A stretch of DNA of 64,000 nucleotides, from assembly GCA_028713975.1 (NCBI GenBank), contig JAQTNE010000011.1, positions 1-64,000 on the forward strand, given 5' to 3'. The notes below the pieces were generated by a model. That model was not told the origin of the DNA. It was given only the letters and a program-made list of their open reading frames with translations, and did no database searches. Source of the DNA: Sulfuricella sp. (GTDB lineage: Bacteria; Pseudomonadota; Gammaproteobacteria; Burkholderiales; Sulfuricellaceae). The number at the start of each line of letters is the position of its first letter. The first letter of the stretch is position 1. This document shows positions 1 through 7,445 of the stretch, piece after piece. Both the position numbers and the translations under genes were made by a program.

Positions 1-87
1 CGCCACTCGACCCTCGGCAGCAAATCGCCGATTCAGTTTCTGCAAGACTGGATCAGCGCTCAACATGATGAAAAACGGGTAGCATGA
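1..87 (+). CDS. IS3-family transposase OrfB, C-terminal fragment
   Basis: Frame 1 reads RHSTLGSKSPIQFLQDWISA and continues for eight residues to a TGA at 85-87. The RRHSTLGYxSPxxF-type ending is the hallmark of the IS3-family DDE transposase C-terminus, just after the catalytic glutamate region. The catalytic triad itself is upstream of the window. Only the last 28 codons are present, so the subgroup and whether the element is intact cannot be judged. Confidence 0.8.
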   Translation, partial: RHSTLGSKSPIQFLQDWISAQHDEKRVA

Positions 88-126
88 AACACACTCGTTG
101 GAAGACTAAAAACAGAGGGAAGCTCA
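1..126 (+). mobile_element. Right end of an IS3-family insertion sequence
   Basis: The window begins inside an insertion sequence. Bases 1-87 encode the tail of an IS3-family transposase, and about 40 bases later the element appears to end at 124-126. Read inward on the minus strand the end begins TGAGCTTCCC, the TG... terminus expected of IS3-type inverted repeats. The boundary is supported by the SIR2-like reading frame on the minus strand, which is intact up to base 127 and then runs into the TGA formed by the first bases of the element. The left end lies outside the window, so the matching inverted repeat and target duplication cannot be seen. Confidence 0.7.
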
Positions 127-216
127 GACTACAGAAAAACCAGCACCTAACAATAGCGAATAACGCCCCGCACGTATGTTATTTTTTACATCATCAAGGT
201 GGTTATTTGGGATCAT
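124..216 (-). pseudogene. SIR2-like domain protein, N-terminal stub cut by the IS element
   Basis: A 30-residue reading frame begins at ATG 214-216 behind a GAGAG ribosome site. It contains the segment RAGRYSLLLGAGFS, matching the first strand and glycine-rich NAD-binding turn (GAG-S) of SIR2-like domains found in anti-phage proteins. The frame ends in a TGA whose bases are the terminus of the neighbouring IS element, so a longer gene was interrupted here. It lies 88 bp downstream of higA on the same strand and may once have been cotranscribed. The rest of the gene should lie beyond the other IS end. The assignment rests on one short motif and is moderate. Confidence 0.55.
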
Positions 217-304
217 GGTTTTTCTCTCAATTATGAAATCTGAAATCTTGGGGTCAGGTCTAGAACAATCGGGGACAGACCACGTCTGTTTTGCTCGGTC
301 ATCA

Positions 305-619
305 TCAAGCCGCCATTTGCTCAAAGCGATGTATCTGCGCCAGCACACCAGACAGTTCCTTGGCCGCTTCTTCGGTATCGTAATCGGCCTGCAAGCCAAG
401 CCAGAAGCCGCTCGTTGTGCCGAAGAACGCCGCCAGGCGCAAGGCCGTATCCGCAGTGATCGCGCGCTTGGCGCAGCAGATCGCGGAGATGCGCGCTTCG
501 GTGACGCCAATCTCTTTTGCCAGCCGGTATTGCGAGATGCCGAGCGGGATCAGGAATTCTTCGCGCAGCACTTCGCCGGGATGGATGTTGTGTAATTTCT
601 GTTTGCTTGCTTTAGTCAT
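305..619 (-). CDS. higA: HigA-type antitoxin, XRE family
   Basis: This 104-residue protein is a HigA antitoxin: a small Xre-type helix-turn-helix regulator that neutralises HigB and represses the shared promoter. The HPGEVLREEF N-terminal signature and a helix-turn-helix around residues 28-65 (ending [16 protein letters not shown]) are clear. It follows higB by 12 bp on the same strand, the toxin-first order typical of hig modules. Its likely operator is the palindrome at 921-945. A paralogous pair lies at 27005-27594. C-terminal to the DNA-binding part there is only a short helical tail. Confidence 0.9.
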   Translation of the reverse strand: MTKASKQKLHNIHPGEVLREEFLIPLGISQYRLAKEIGVTEARISAICCAKRAITADTALRLAAFFGTTSGFWLGLQADYDTEEAAKELSGVLAQIHRFEQMAA

Positions 620-631
620 TGCCCTTGCTCC

Positions 632-913
632 TCAGTGGTAGTCGCAAATTTCGACGCGACCGGCATGTCCGTCATTCCACGTAAAGCACACGCGCCACTG
701 GTCGTTGATGCGGATGCTCCACTGCCCGGCACGGCTGCCTTTCAATGCCTCAAGCCGATTATTCGGCGGGATTCGCAAATCCTCAATTTGTTGCGCGTTG
801 TGAAGCATTCGTAGTTTGCGGCGCGCCACTTGCTGAATCTGGCTCGGCAGGCGGCGCGAAAACTCGCCCAGCCAGACCTTGCGGGTTTCGTCGTCGTGGA
901 AATCGGTAATCAT
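632..913 (-). CDS. higB: HigB-type toxin, RelE/ParE superfamily ribonuclease
   Basis: This 93-residue protein matches the HigB toxin family, ribosome-dependent mRNA interferases of the RelE fold. The strings RRLPSQIQQVARRKLRML, LRIPPNNRLEALKG and [11 protein letters not shown] are family hallmarks, and the C-terminal VEICDYH supplies the conserved Asp-Tyr-His end. Start ATG 911-913 is 8 bases from the -10 region of its own promoter, so the mRNA leader is very short. The second HigB at 27313-27594 is the same length and clearly paralogous. Nothing in this copy looks broken. Confidence 0.9.
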   Translation of the reverse strand: MITDFHDDETRKVWLGEFSRRLPSQIQQVARRKLRMLHNAQQIEDLRIPPNNRLEALKGSRAGQWSIRINDQWRVCFTWNDGHAGRVEICDYH

Positions 914-920
914 CCTGAAT

Positions 921-950
921 AATACTGTCGCATTGCGATAGTATTGTCAA
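921..950 (-). promoter_or_regulatory. Autoregulated higBA promoter with palindromic operator
   Basis: On the minus strand a perfect -35 (TTGACA, 945-950) is followed at 17 bp by a weak -10 (CAGTAT, 922-927). Overlapping it is a 25-bp palindrome at 921-945 with outer half-sites AATACT/AGTATT and inner half-sites TCGC/GCGA around a 3-base centre. Such overlap is how HigA-type antitoxins repress their own promoter. The palindrome and -35 are seen directly; binding by HigA is inferred. Confidence 0.7.
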
Positions 951-966
951 GAGGAATGTGCGAAGC

Positions 967-1001
967 CCCTCACCCCAACCCTCTCCCCGAAGGGGTGAGG
1001 G
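967..1001. terminator. Inverted repeat after ettA, possible terminator or repeat element
   Basis: A perfect 10-bp inverted repeat (CCCTCACCCC at 967-976, GGGGTGAGGG at 992-1001) lies between the end of ettA and the higBA promoter. There is no T-run on the minus strand after it, so it may be a common intergenic palindrome rather than a true intrinsic terminator. Its place directly after the ettA stop fits either. Confidence 0.4.
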
Positions 1002-1012
1002 AGTACTGCGGC

Positions 1013-2680
1013 CTACCGGCTAATCGGTTTATACCGAATCCGCTTCGGCTTCGCACCTTCCTCGCCCAGCCGCTTCTTCTTGTCCGCCTCGTATTCCTGA
1101 TAGTTGCCGTCGAAGAACGTCCACCTGGAATCGCCTTCCGCTGCCAGGATGTGAGTGGCGATGCGGTCAAGGAACCAGCGGTCGTGGGAGATCACCAGCA
1201 CGCAGCCGGCGAATTCCAGCAGCGCATCTTCGAGGGCGCGCAGGGTTTCGACGTCGAGGTCGTTGGAGGGTTCGTCGAGCAGCAGCACGTTGCCGCCGGC
1301 GATCAGGGTCTGCGCCAGATGCAGCCTGCCGCGTTCGCCGCCGGAGAGCTGGCCGACGAGTTTGGCCTGGTCGCCGCCCTTGAAGTTGAAGCGGCCGATG
1401 TAGGCGCGCGAAGGGGTCTCGTATTTGCCTACGGTGAGGATGTCGTTGCCGCCGGAGATCGCGTCGAACACGGTCTTGTCGTTTTGCAGCGTGTCGCGCG
1501 CCTGGTCAACGTGGGCGATCTTGACGGTGGAGCCGATCTTCACCGTGCCGGAATCCGGCTGCTCCTTGCCGGTGATCAGCTTGAACAGTGTGGATTTGCC
1601 CGCGCCGTTCGGCCCGATGATGCCGACGATGGCGCCGGGCGGTACCTTGAAGCTGAGGTTGTCGATCAGCAGGCGGTCGCCGTAAGCCTTGGACACGCCG
1701 TCGAACTCGATGACTTCGTTGCCGAGACGCTCGCCCACGGGGATGAAGATTTCCTGCGTCTCGTTGCGTTGCTGGTGTTCCATCGAGTTGAGCTCTTCAA
1801 AACGGGCGATACGCGCCTTGCTCTTGGCCTGGCGCGCTTTGGGGTTTTGCCGCACCCATTCCAGTTCCTGCTTCATCGCTTTCATGTGCGCGTCGATCTG
1901 TTTATTCTCGGTGGCCAGGCGCTCGCCTTTCTGTTCCAGCCAGCTCGAATAGTTGCCCTTCCACGGGATGCCGTGGCCACGGTCGAGTTCGAGTATCCAC
2001 TCGGCGGCGTTGTCGAGGAAGTAGCGGTCGTGGGTCACAGCCACCACGGTGCCGGGGAAGCGCACCAGGAATTGCTCCAGCCAGTCCACCGATTCGGCGT
2101 CGAGGTGGTTGGTGGGTTCGTCCAGCAGCAGCATGTCGGGTTTTTCCAGCAGCAGCTTGCATAGCGCCACGCGGCGCTTTTCGCCGCCGGACAGGTTCTT
2201 GACTACCGCATCCCAAGGCGGCAGGCGCAGGGCGTCGGCGGCAATTTCGAGTTGCTGGTCCGGGCTGCCGCCGTCGCTGGTGGCGAGGATCGCTTCCAGC
2301 CGCGCCTGCTCGGCGGCCAGCGCGTCGAAGTCGGCGTCCGGCTCGGCATAGGCGGCGTACACCGCGTCCAGCTTGGCTTGCGCCTCGAACACTTCGCCCA
2401 GCCCTTGCTGCACCGCCTCGCGCACGGTCTTGTCCGGGTCAAGCTGCGGCTCTTGCGGCAGGTAGCCGATGGAGATATTGGGCAGGTGCTGCACCTCGCC
2501 GTCGAATTCCTTGTCCACGCCCGCCATGATGCGCAGCACGGTGGATTTGCCCGAGCCGTTCAGGCCGAGCAGGCCGATCTTGGCGCCGGGGAAGAAAGAG
2601 AGCGAAATATCCTTGATGATTTGACGCTTGGGAGGGACGACTTTGCTCACGCGGAGCATGGACATTACATATTGGGCCAT
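1013..2680 (-). CDS. ettA: Energy-dependent translational throttle protein EttA (ABC-F)
   Basis: EttA is a cytosolic ABC-F ATPase that binds the ribosomal E site and gates entry into elongation according to ATP/ADP. The protein is 555 residues, the family length, and begins MAQYVMSMLRVSKVVPPKRQ as EttA does. Two ABC cassettes are visible: Walker A GLNGSGKST near residue 39 with signature LSGGEKRRV, and Walker A GPNGAGKST near residue 360 with signature LSGGERGRL. The arginine-rich P-site interaction arm lies between them, and the RIRYKPISR tail is EttA-like. There are no membrane segments, so it is not a transporter. It is monocistronic or loosely linked to the gene upstream. Confidence 0.95.
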   Translation of the reverse strand: MAQYVMSMLRVSKVVPPKRQIIKDISLSFFPGAKIGLLGLNGSGKSTVLRIMAGVDKEFDGEVQHLPNISIGYLPQEPQLDPDKTVREAVQQGLGEVFEAQAKLDAVYAAYAEPDADFDALAAEQARLEAILATSDGGSPDQQLEIAADALRLPPWDAVVKNLSGGEKRRVALCKLLLEKPDMLLLDEPTNHLDAESVDWLEQFLVRFPGTVVAVTHDRYFLDNAAEWILELDRGHGIPWKGNYSSWLEQKGERLATENKQIDAHMKAMKQELEWVRQNPKARQAKSKARIARFEELNSMEHQQRNETQEIFIPVGERLGNEVIEFDGVSKAYGDRLLIDNLSFKVPPGAIVGIIGPNGAGKSTLFKLITGKEQPDSGTVKIGSTVKIAHVDQARDTLQNDKTVFDAISGGNDILTVGKYETPSRAYIGRFNFKGGDQAKLVGQLSGGERGRLHLAQTLIAGGNVLLLDEPSNDLDVETLRALEDALLEFAGCVLVISHDRWFLDRIATHILAAEGDSRWTFFDGNYQEYEADKKKRLGEEGAKPKRIRYKPISR

Positions 2681-2741
2681 GGCGATAATTCTGTGCAGGA
2701 AGAAAAACGCAAGCTTAACCCATGCAGGCGGGATTGGGGAG

Positions 2742-4151
2742 TCAGAAAATCACCGATTCTCCCAGGTTCGGCACGGTGACTTCCCAGTCCATTTCCCTGA
2801 TTTTGTCGGCCAGCGCCTGTGCCGCATGCGTTTCGCCGTGAATCACGAAGGTGTGCATGGGAGGATGCCTGAACTGCTTGAGCCAGCCCAGCAGGGCGGG
2901 CTGGTCGGCATGGGCGGAGAACCCGCCGATGGTGTAAATTTGCGCGCGCACGGGGATGTCCTTGCCGTAGATGCGCGCTGTTTTTGCGCCATCCACCAGC
3001 CGCCTGCCCAGTGTGTTCTCGGCCTGGAAGCCGGTGATCAGGATGGTGTTCTGGCTTTTCCCCAGATTGTTGATCAGGTGGAACTTGATGCGCCCGGCAT
3101 CGCACATGCCGCTGGCGGAAATGATGATCGCGCCGGAATGGATGCTATTGAGCGCGATGGATTCATCGGCGCTGCCGGTAAAGGTCAGGTCGAGCGGAAC
3201 GTGATTATGCGCCTGCCAGGCAGTGAGCTTCTTCGCTTCCTCGTCGAACATTTCCATGTGCCGGAATGTGATGTCCGTGGCTTTGGTGGCCATGGGCGAG
3301 TCCACATAAACCTTGAGGTCCTTGAATCGCCCCTGGCGCGTCAGGTCGTAAAGAAAATAGAGTATCTCCTGAGTCCGGCCCACGGCGAAGGAGGGGATGA
3401 TGACGTTGCCTTTTTTGCGGAGCAGGGTGTCGTTGATGGCATGCACGAATTCTTCGAGGGTCGCGGATAAATCCTTGTGCTGGCGGTTGCCATAGGTGGA
3501 TTCGACCAGCAGGATATCCGCTTCCTCGATTGCGGTGGGGTCGCGCAGGATCGGACGATCCGGCTGGCCCAGGTCGCCCGAGAAAACCAGTTTGGTCTCC
3601 TTGTTTTTGCCCTTGAGCCAGACCTCGACGATGGCCGATCCCAGAATATGGCCGGCATCCCGGAAGCGGCATTTGACCGTCGGGTGCGGATCGAGCTGGG
3701 TATCGTAGCTGATCGGCACCAGTTTGCGCAGGCTGGCAACGGCATCCGCCATGGAATACAGCGGAACCGCCTTCTCGCTGTGTTTGTGCTTTTTTCCCGG
3801 TTTGTCCTCGCGGCGGCGGTTTTCCCGCTCGGCTTCGATTTCCTGGATATGCGCGGAATCCGGCAGCATCACCTGGAGCAGGTCGGCGGTGGCGGTGGTG
3901 GTGTAGGTCGGGCCGTCGAACCCGGCTGCCACCAGCTTGGGCAGCAGGCCGCTATGGTCGATGTGGGCGTGGGTCAGCAGGACGAAGGCAATGTCCTTCG
4001 GCACAAAGCGGAACGGTTCTGCATTGTGCCTGTCGGCCTGCGTGCCGCCCTGGAACATGCCGCAATCCACCAGAAATTTAACTTCGCCGGTTTCGATCAG
4101 ATAGCAGGAACCGGTAACCTGCTGGGCGGCGCCAAGGAAGGTAATTTTCAT
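2742..4151 (-). CDS. Beta-CASP metallo-beta-lactamase-fold hydrolase, probable RNA-processing enzyme
   Basis: This 469-residue protein is an MBL-fold hydrolase of the beta-CASP group, whose bacterial members are mostly RNA-acting nucleases related to CPSF73. The metal site THAHIDHSG (HxHxDH) sits near residue 65. Later metal ligands occur in DAGHILGSA and near the C-terminus in FSAHADQPALLGWL, and the beta-CASP part includes SFAVGRTQEIL and GMCDAGRIKFHL. I chose ATG 4149-4151 because homology begins at MKITFLGAAQQVTGSC and because it overlaps the stop of ygfZ (ATGA), implying translational coupling. The frame stays open upstream only as a shadow of ygfZ. The exact substrate is unknown. Confidence 0.88.
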   Translation of the reverse strand: MKITFLGAAQQVTGSCYLIETGEVKFLVDCGMFQGGTQADRHNAEPFRFVPKDIAFVLLTHAHIDHSGLLPKLVAAGFDGPTYTTTATADLLQVMLPDSAHIQEIEAERENRRREDKPGKKHKHSEKAVPLYSMADAVASLRKLVPISYDTQLDPHPTVKCRFRDAGHILGSAIVEVWLKGKNKETKLVFSGDLGQPDRPILRDPTAIEEADILLVESTYGNRQHKDLSATLEEFVHAINDTLLRKKGNVIIPSFAVGRTQEILYFLYDLTRQGRFKDLKVYVDSPMATKATDITFRHMEMFDEEAKKLTAWQAHNHVPLDLTFTGSADESIALNSIHSGAIIISASGMCDAGRIKFHLINNLGKSQNTILITGFQAENTLGRRLVDGAKTARIYGKDIPVRAQIYTIGGFSAHADQPALLGWLKQFRHPPMHTFVIHGETHAAQALADKIREMDWEVTVPNLGESVIF

Positions 4152-5173
4152 TCTGGCGAGACCGGGTAGGGCAGGGGAAGGATGCTCAACATCGGGCCAT
4201 CCGGCGTTTTGTAGTGGATCGTACCTGCATCCACCGCCCCGGTCGGGATCACCGCCAGCAGGTCGAAGCCGCCGCCGGGCGCTGGCTGGGCATTGACCAC
4301 CGTGCCGCTGGTTTCTGCCGCGCCGAACACCTCGTCGCCCGGCTGCGGCGCATTGTCCGCATCGACATGCGCCAGATACAGGCGGCGCTTGACCTTGCCG
4401 AGGTATTGCGTGCGCGCCACGATTTCCTGGCCGGTATAGCAGCCCTTGTTGAAGCTGACGCCACTCAGCACCTCGAAATTCGCCATTTGCGGCGTGAACT
4501 GTTCCTGGGTTTGCGGCAGGATGATGGGGATGGCCGCATGGATTTCCAGCCATTCCCAGCAGGCGCTGCCGACTGGGGTGGCGCTCTTGTTTAATTCGGC
4601 CCACAGTGCTGGCCCCTGCTGCGGGGGTGCAAGCACTTCAAAGCGTGTCGGCCCGAGCCGAATCACGCTTCCTCGCTCGTTCCTGGTGATGCTCAGCGCA
4701 TCCGTCGGCAGCTCGCCGAATATTCCCTGCAACAAGTGCCCGGCATCGGCACCGGCCACGCCGAAGCGGACGGATTCCTCGCTGGCATCGCGCAGCTTGA
4801 CCTTGGCGCGCAGCACGTACATCGTTAGCCGCTTCTGGATGGCGGCCTGAAGCTCGACGGGCAATTGCAGGGCATAGCCGTCGTCAGTTCGCCACAGCAG
4901 GAAGTTCGCCAGCATCCGCCCCTTGGGAGTACACAGGCTGTTGTGTTGTGCTTGTCCGGCGGCCAGCCGCACATCGTTGGTGGTCTGGCCCTGCAAAAAG
5001 GTCTGGCTGTCCTCGCCGCTGATGCCGATGATGCCGCGGTGCGAGAGGTCGGCGAGAATGGTGCCGGACTGTGCGGCCTGAAGTTCCTTTTCGGGGCTGC
5101 CGAAATGAATGGCGCGATCATTTTCGATGGCGGCACCCGCTTGGGTCAGATGGTCTTTCCAGGTGGGGTTCAT
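4148..5173 (-). CDS. ygfZ: tRNA-modifying/folate-binding protein YgfZ (GcvT-like)
   Basis: YgfZ is a tetrahydrofolate-binding relative of the glycine-cleavage T protein that supports repair or assembly of iron-sulfur enzymes such as MiaB. The diagnostic KGCYTGQEIVAR motif with its conserved cysteine is present near residue 240, after GVSFN. The 341-residue length and the early ILADLSHRGIIGISGED segment fit the family. It is the first gene of a two-gene unit with the MBL hydrolase (4-base overlap) and is divergent from ygfX, a pairing also known in enterobacteria. The start ATG 5171-5173 lies about 70 bp from the ygfX start, so promoters for both must be in that gap. Confidence 0.92.
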   Translation of the reverse strand: MNPTWKDHLTQAGAAIENDRAIHFGSPEKELQAAQSGTILADLSHRGIIGISGEDSQTFLQGQTTNDVRLAAGQAQHNSLCTPKGRMLANFLLWRTDDGYALQLPVELQAAIQKRLTMYVLRAKVKLRDASEESVRFGVAGADAGHLLQGIFGELPTDALSITRNERGSVIRLGPTRFEVLAPPQQGPALWAELNKSATPVGSACWEWLEIHAAIPIILPQTQEQFTPQMANFEVLSGVSFNKGCYTGQEIVARTQYLGKVKRRLYLAHVDADNAPQPGDEVFGAAETSGTVVNAQPAPGGGFDLLAVIPTGAVDAGTIHYKTPDGPMLSILPLPYPVSPE

Positions 5174-5243
5174 GTTTTTTTCTGGCGTGTAAGATGATGG
5201 AGATTAAAATAAGGCCATTCGGCCATTTTTACAAGGGTAGCAT

Positions 5244-5666
5244 GTGGAGACGCTGACAGTTGCAGTCGGAGCATCGCGGTGGCTGGCCGGCTTGCTTGCC
5301 GGAATGCACGGCTTTGCCGCGGTGATGTGCTGGCTGGTGCCGCTGCCGCTATGGTTCGCCGTGTTGCTGACGGTGTTGCTTGCCGGCAGCGCCTGGCACG
5401 TTTTGCGGCGCGATGGTTTTCGTACGCTACCGAACTCGTTGGTCGCGGTGCGCCTTCATGCCGATGGCCGCTGCGCGTTCAAGATTCGCGGTGAAACCTG
5501 GCATCAAGCCACGCTGCTTGGCAGCAGCTTCGTTTCGCCTTATCTGACCGTACTGAATTTACAACCGGAGGGCAAGCGGTTTGCCCGGCATCTGGTGATC
5601 TTGCCGGATGCGGTGAATGCAGCGGATTTCAGGCGGCTGCGGGTGTGGTTGAAATGGCGAAATTAA
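5244..5666 (+). CDS. ygfX: YgfX/CptA-like small membrane protein
   Basis: A 140-residue protein with two hydrophobic helices (about residues 12-48) and the C-terminal pattern PYLTVLNL...RHLVILPDAVNAADFRRLRVWLKWR, typical of the YgfX (CptA) family. In E. coli YgfX is a membrane protein encoded next to sdhE (ygfY). The start is a GTG at 5244; an overlapping ATG at 5242 is in a frame that stops at once. The partner sdhE, which normally lies immediately upstream, is absent here. Function in this organism is unproven. Confidence 0.75.
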   Translation: METLTVAVGASRWLAGLLAGMHGFAAVMCWLVPLPLWFAVLLTVLLAGSAWHVLRRDGFRTLPNSLVAVRLHADGRCAFKIRGETWHQATLLGSSFVSPYLTVLNLQPEGKRFARHLVILPDAVNAADFRRLRVWLKWRN

Positions 5667-5721
5667 TTCGAGTAGCGCTTAACGCGCCAGGAATACTGCC
5701 CGGGAAAATAGGGGGAGGTCA

Positions 5722-7428
5722 ATGAAGACGGTAGACCATCACCTGTGGCAGCGATTCTGGGACATCGCGGTGCTTTACTGGCGCCAGGAAGAGAAATGGA
5801 AGGCCTGGGGCCTGCTGGCACTGTTGGTGCTCTTGCTGCTGGGGCAGACGAGATTCGCGGTGCTGTTCAATGAACAGACGGGGGAATTTACCTCTGCCCT
5901 TGCGGCTCACGACGAAACGCGTTTCTGGGACTCCATCAAGGTGTGCCTGGGTCTGCTCGTCGTGGCCGTGCCGATTTATGCCTTCTATTACTACGTGCGG
6001 GACAGGCTCGGTAACTATTGGCGGCGGTGGCTGACGAATCGTTTCCTGGATCGCTATTTCAGCAAGCGGCATTTTTACGAACTGAATTCCAACACGGAAA
6101 TCGACAACCCCGATCAGCGCATCGCCGAGGACATCAACACTTTTACCCAGCGGTCGCTTTATTTTCTGCTGATATTCCTCGGGTCGATTTTGCAACTGGT
6201 CGCTTTCAGCAGCGTGCTCTGGTCGATTTCCAGAGAGCTTGTCTATTTTCTTGTTTTTTACGCGGTCTTCGGGACGCTGATCACGGTGTTTATCTTTGGC
6301 AAGAAGCTGATCGGTCTTAACTTCCTCCAGCTCAGGCGCGAGGCGGATTTCCGCTTCAGCCTGGTGCGAGTCCGCGAGAATGCCGAATCGATTGCTTTTT
6401 ACCGGGGAGAAGCGCAGGAATCGTTGCAGGTCAAGCGGCGCTTTACCGAGGCGTTCAACAATTTCAACCGGCTCGTCAAACGTCAGTTTTTGCTGAATTT
6501 GTTTCAGTATGCCTACGGTATGCTGACCATTGTTCTGCCCAGCGCCATCATTGCATCACAAGTGCTGTCGGGCGAGCTTGAGGTCGGCAGCGCCGTCCAG
6601 GCTGCGGGCGCCTTTGCGGCGGTACTCAGCGCCATTTCGATAATCGTGGAGAACTTCGAGGGCCTGAGCCGTTTTGCGGCGGGGATTGATCGCCTGAATG
6701 CTTTTTCGAATGTCATGGTCGGCCAGCCGGCAGGCCGGGCGCCAGCCGGAGACGTTATCGAGTTGGTGGAGGATTCGCACCTGGCGCTGGAGCACGTTAC
6801 CTTGCAGACGCCGAATTACGAACGAATCCTGGTCAGAAATCTCTCGCTTACCATCAATCCGGGAGAAGGGCTGATGATCGTCGGGGAAAGCGGCAGCGGA
6901 AAGAGTTCGCTGCTGCGTGCCATTGCCGGCCTGTGGCACTCCGGTAGTGGCAGAATCATCCGACCCTGGCCAGAGGAAATCCTGTTTCTGCCGCAGCAGC
7001 CCTACATGTTATTGGGTACGCTACGCAGTCAGTTGCTGTATCCGAACAAGGACAGGCAGATCCCGGATGCCGAGCTCCTGCGGCTGCTGGAAAGGGTGAA
7101 CCTGCCCGATCTCGCCGAAAGATCCGGTGGGCTGGATGTCGAAATGGACTGGGAGAAGGTTCTCTCCATCGGCGAGCAGCAGCGCCTTGCCTTCGCTCGT
7201 GTGCTGCTGACCAAACCCCGCTACGCCATGCTGGATGAAGCCACCAGCGCGCTGGATGTCGCCAATGAGGAAAGGCTTTACCGGCAACTGGCGGCAACCG
7301 ACACGACGCTGGTCAGCATCGGGCACCGCTCTACTATCGTGAAATATCACAAGCAGGTACTGGAACTCAACGGAGACGGCGAGTGGCAGTTACATCCGGT
7401 AGAAGGCTATCGCTTCAATCATCAGTAG
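5722..7428 (+). CDS. SbmA/BacA-type ABC exporter, fused permease and ATPase
   Basis: A 568-residue half-transporter with an N-terminal membrane domain of the SbmA/BacA type (about six helices in residues 25-310) fused to an ABC ATPase. Walker A GESGSGKSS is near residue 388, the signature is SIGEQQRLAFAR near 482, and Walker B is YAMLDEATSALD near 505. The signature begins SIGEQ rather than LSGGQ, usual in this subfamily. Related proteins move peptides, vitamin B12 or very-long-chain fatty acyl groups across the inner membrane. The start has a strong GGGGGAGG ribosome site. It appears monocistronic and converges with nadB; its substrate cannot be told. Confidence 0.88.
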   Translation: MKTVDHHLWQRFWDIAVLYWRQEEKWKAWGLLALLVLLLLGQTRFAVLFNEQTGEFTSALAAHDETRFWDSIKVCLGLLVVAVPIYAFYYYVRDRLGNYWRRWLTNRFLDRYFSKRHFYELNSNTEIDNPDQRIAEDINTFTQRSLYFLLIFLGSILQLVAFSSVLWSISRELVYFLVFYAVFGTLITVFIFGKKLIGLNFLQLRREADFRFSLVRVRENAESIAFYRGEAQESLQVKRRFTEAFNNFNRLVKRQFLLNLFQYAYGMLTIVLPSAIIASQVLSGELEVGSAVQAAGAFAAVLSAISIIVENFEGLSRFAAGIDRLNAFSNVMVGQPAGRAPAGDVIELVEDSHLALEHVTLQTPNYERILVRNLSLTINPGEGLMIVGESGSGKSSLLRAIAGLWHSGSGRIIRPWPEEILFLPQQPYMLLGTLRSQLLYPNKDRQIPDAELLRLLERVNLPDLAERSGGLDVEMDWEKVLSIGEQQRLAFARVLLTKPRYAMLDEATSALDVANEERLYRQLAATDTTLVSIGHRSTIVKYHKQVLELNGDGEWQLHPVEGYRFNHQ

Positions 7429-7445
7429 TTTGGTCATGCAGTGGC

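Noticed and set aside
240-300. GGGGTCAGG / GGGGACAGACCACG words near higA
   Set aside because: They recall REP-like motifs seen near transposons, but there is no clear inverted repeat pairing or second copy in the window.
944-2164. Long plus-strand open frame opposite ettA (about 400 codons)
   Set aside because: It is antisense to a clearly coding ettA, has no family resemblance and reflects the GC-rich third positions of the real gene.
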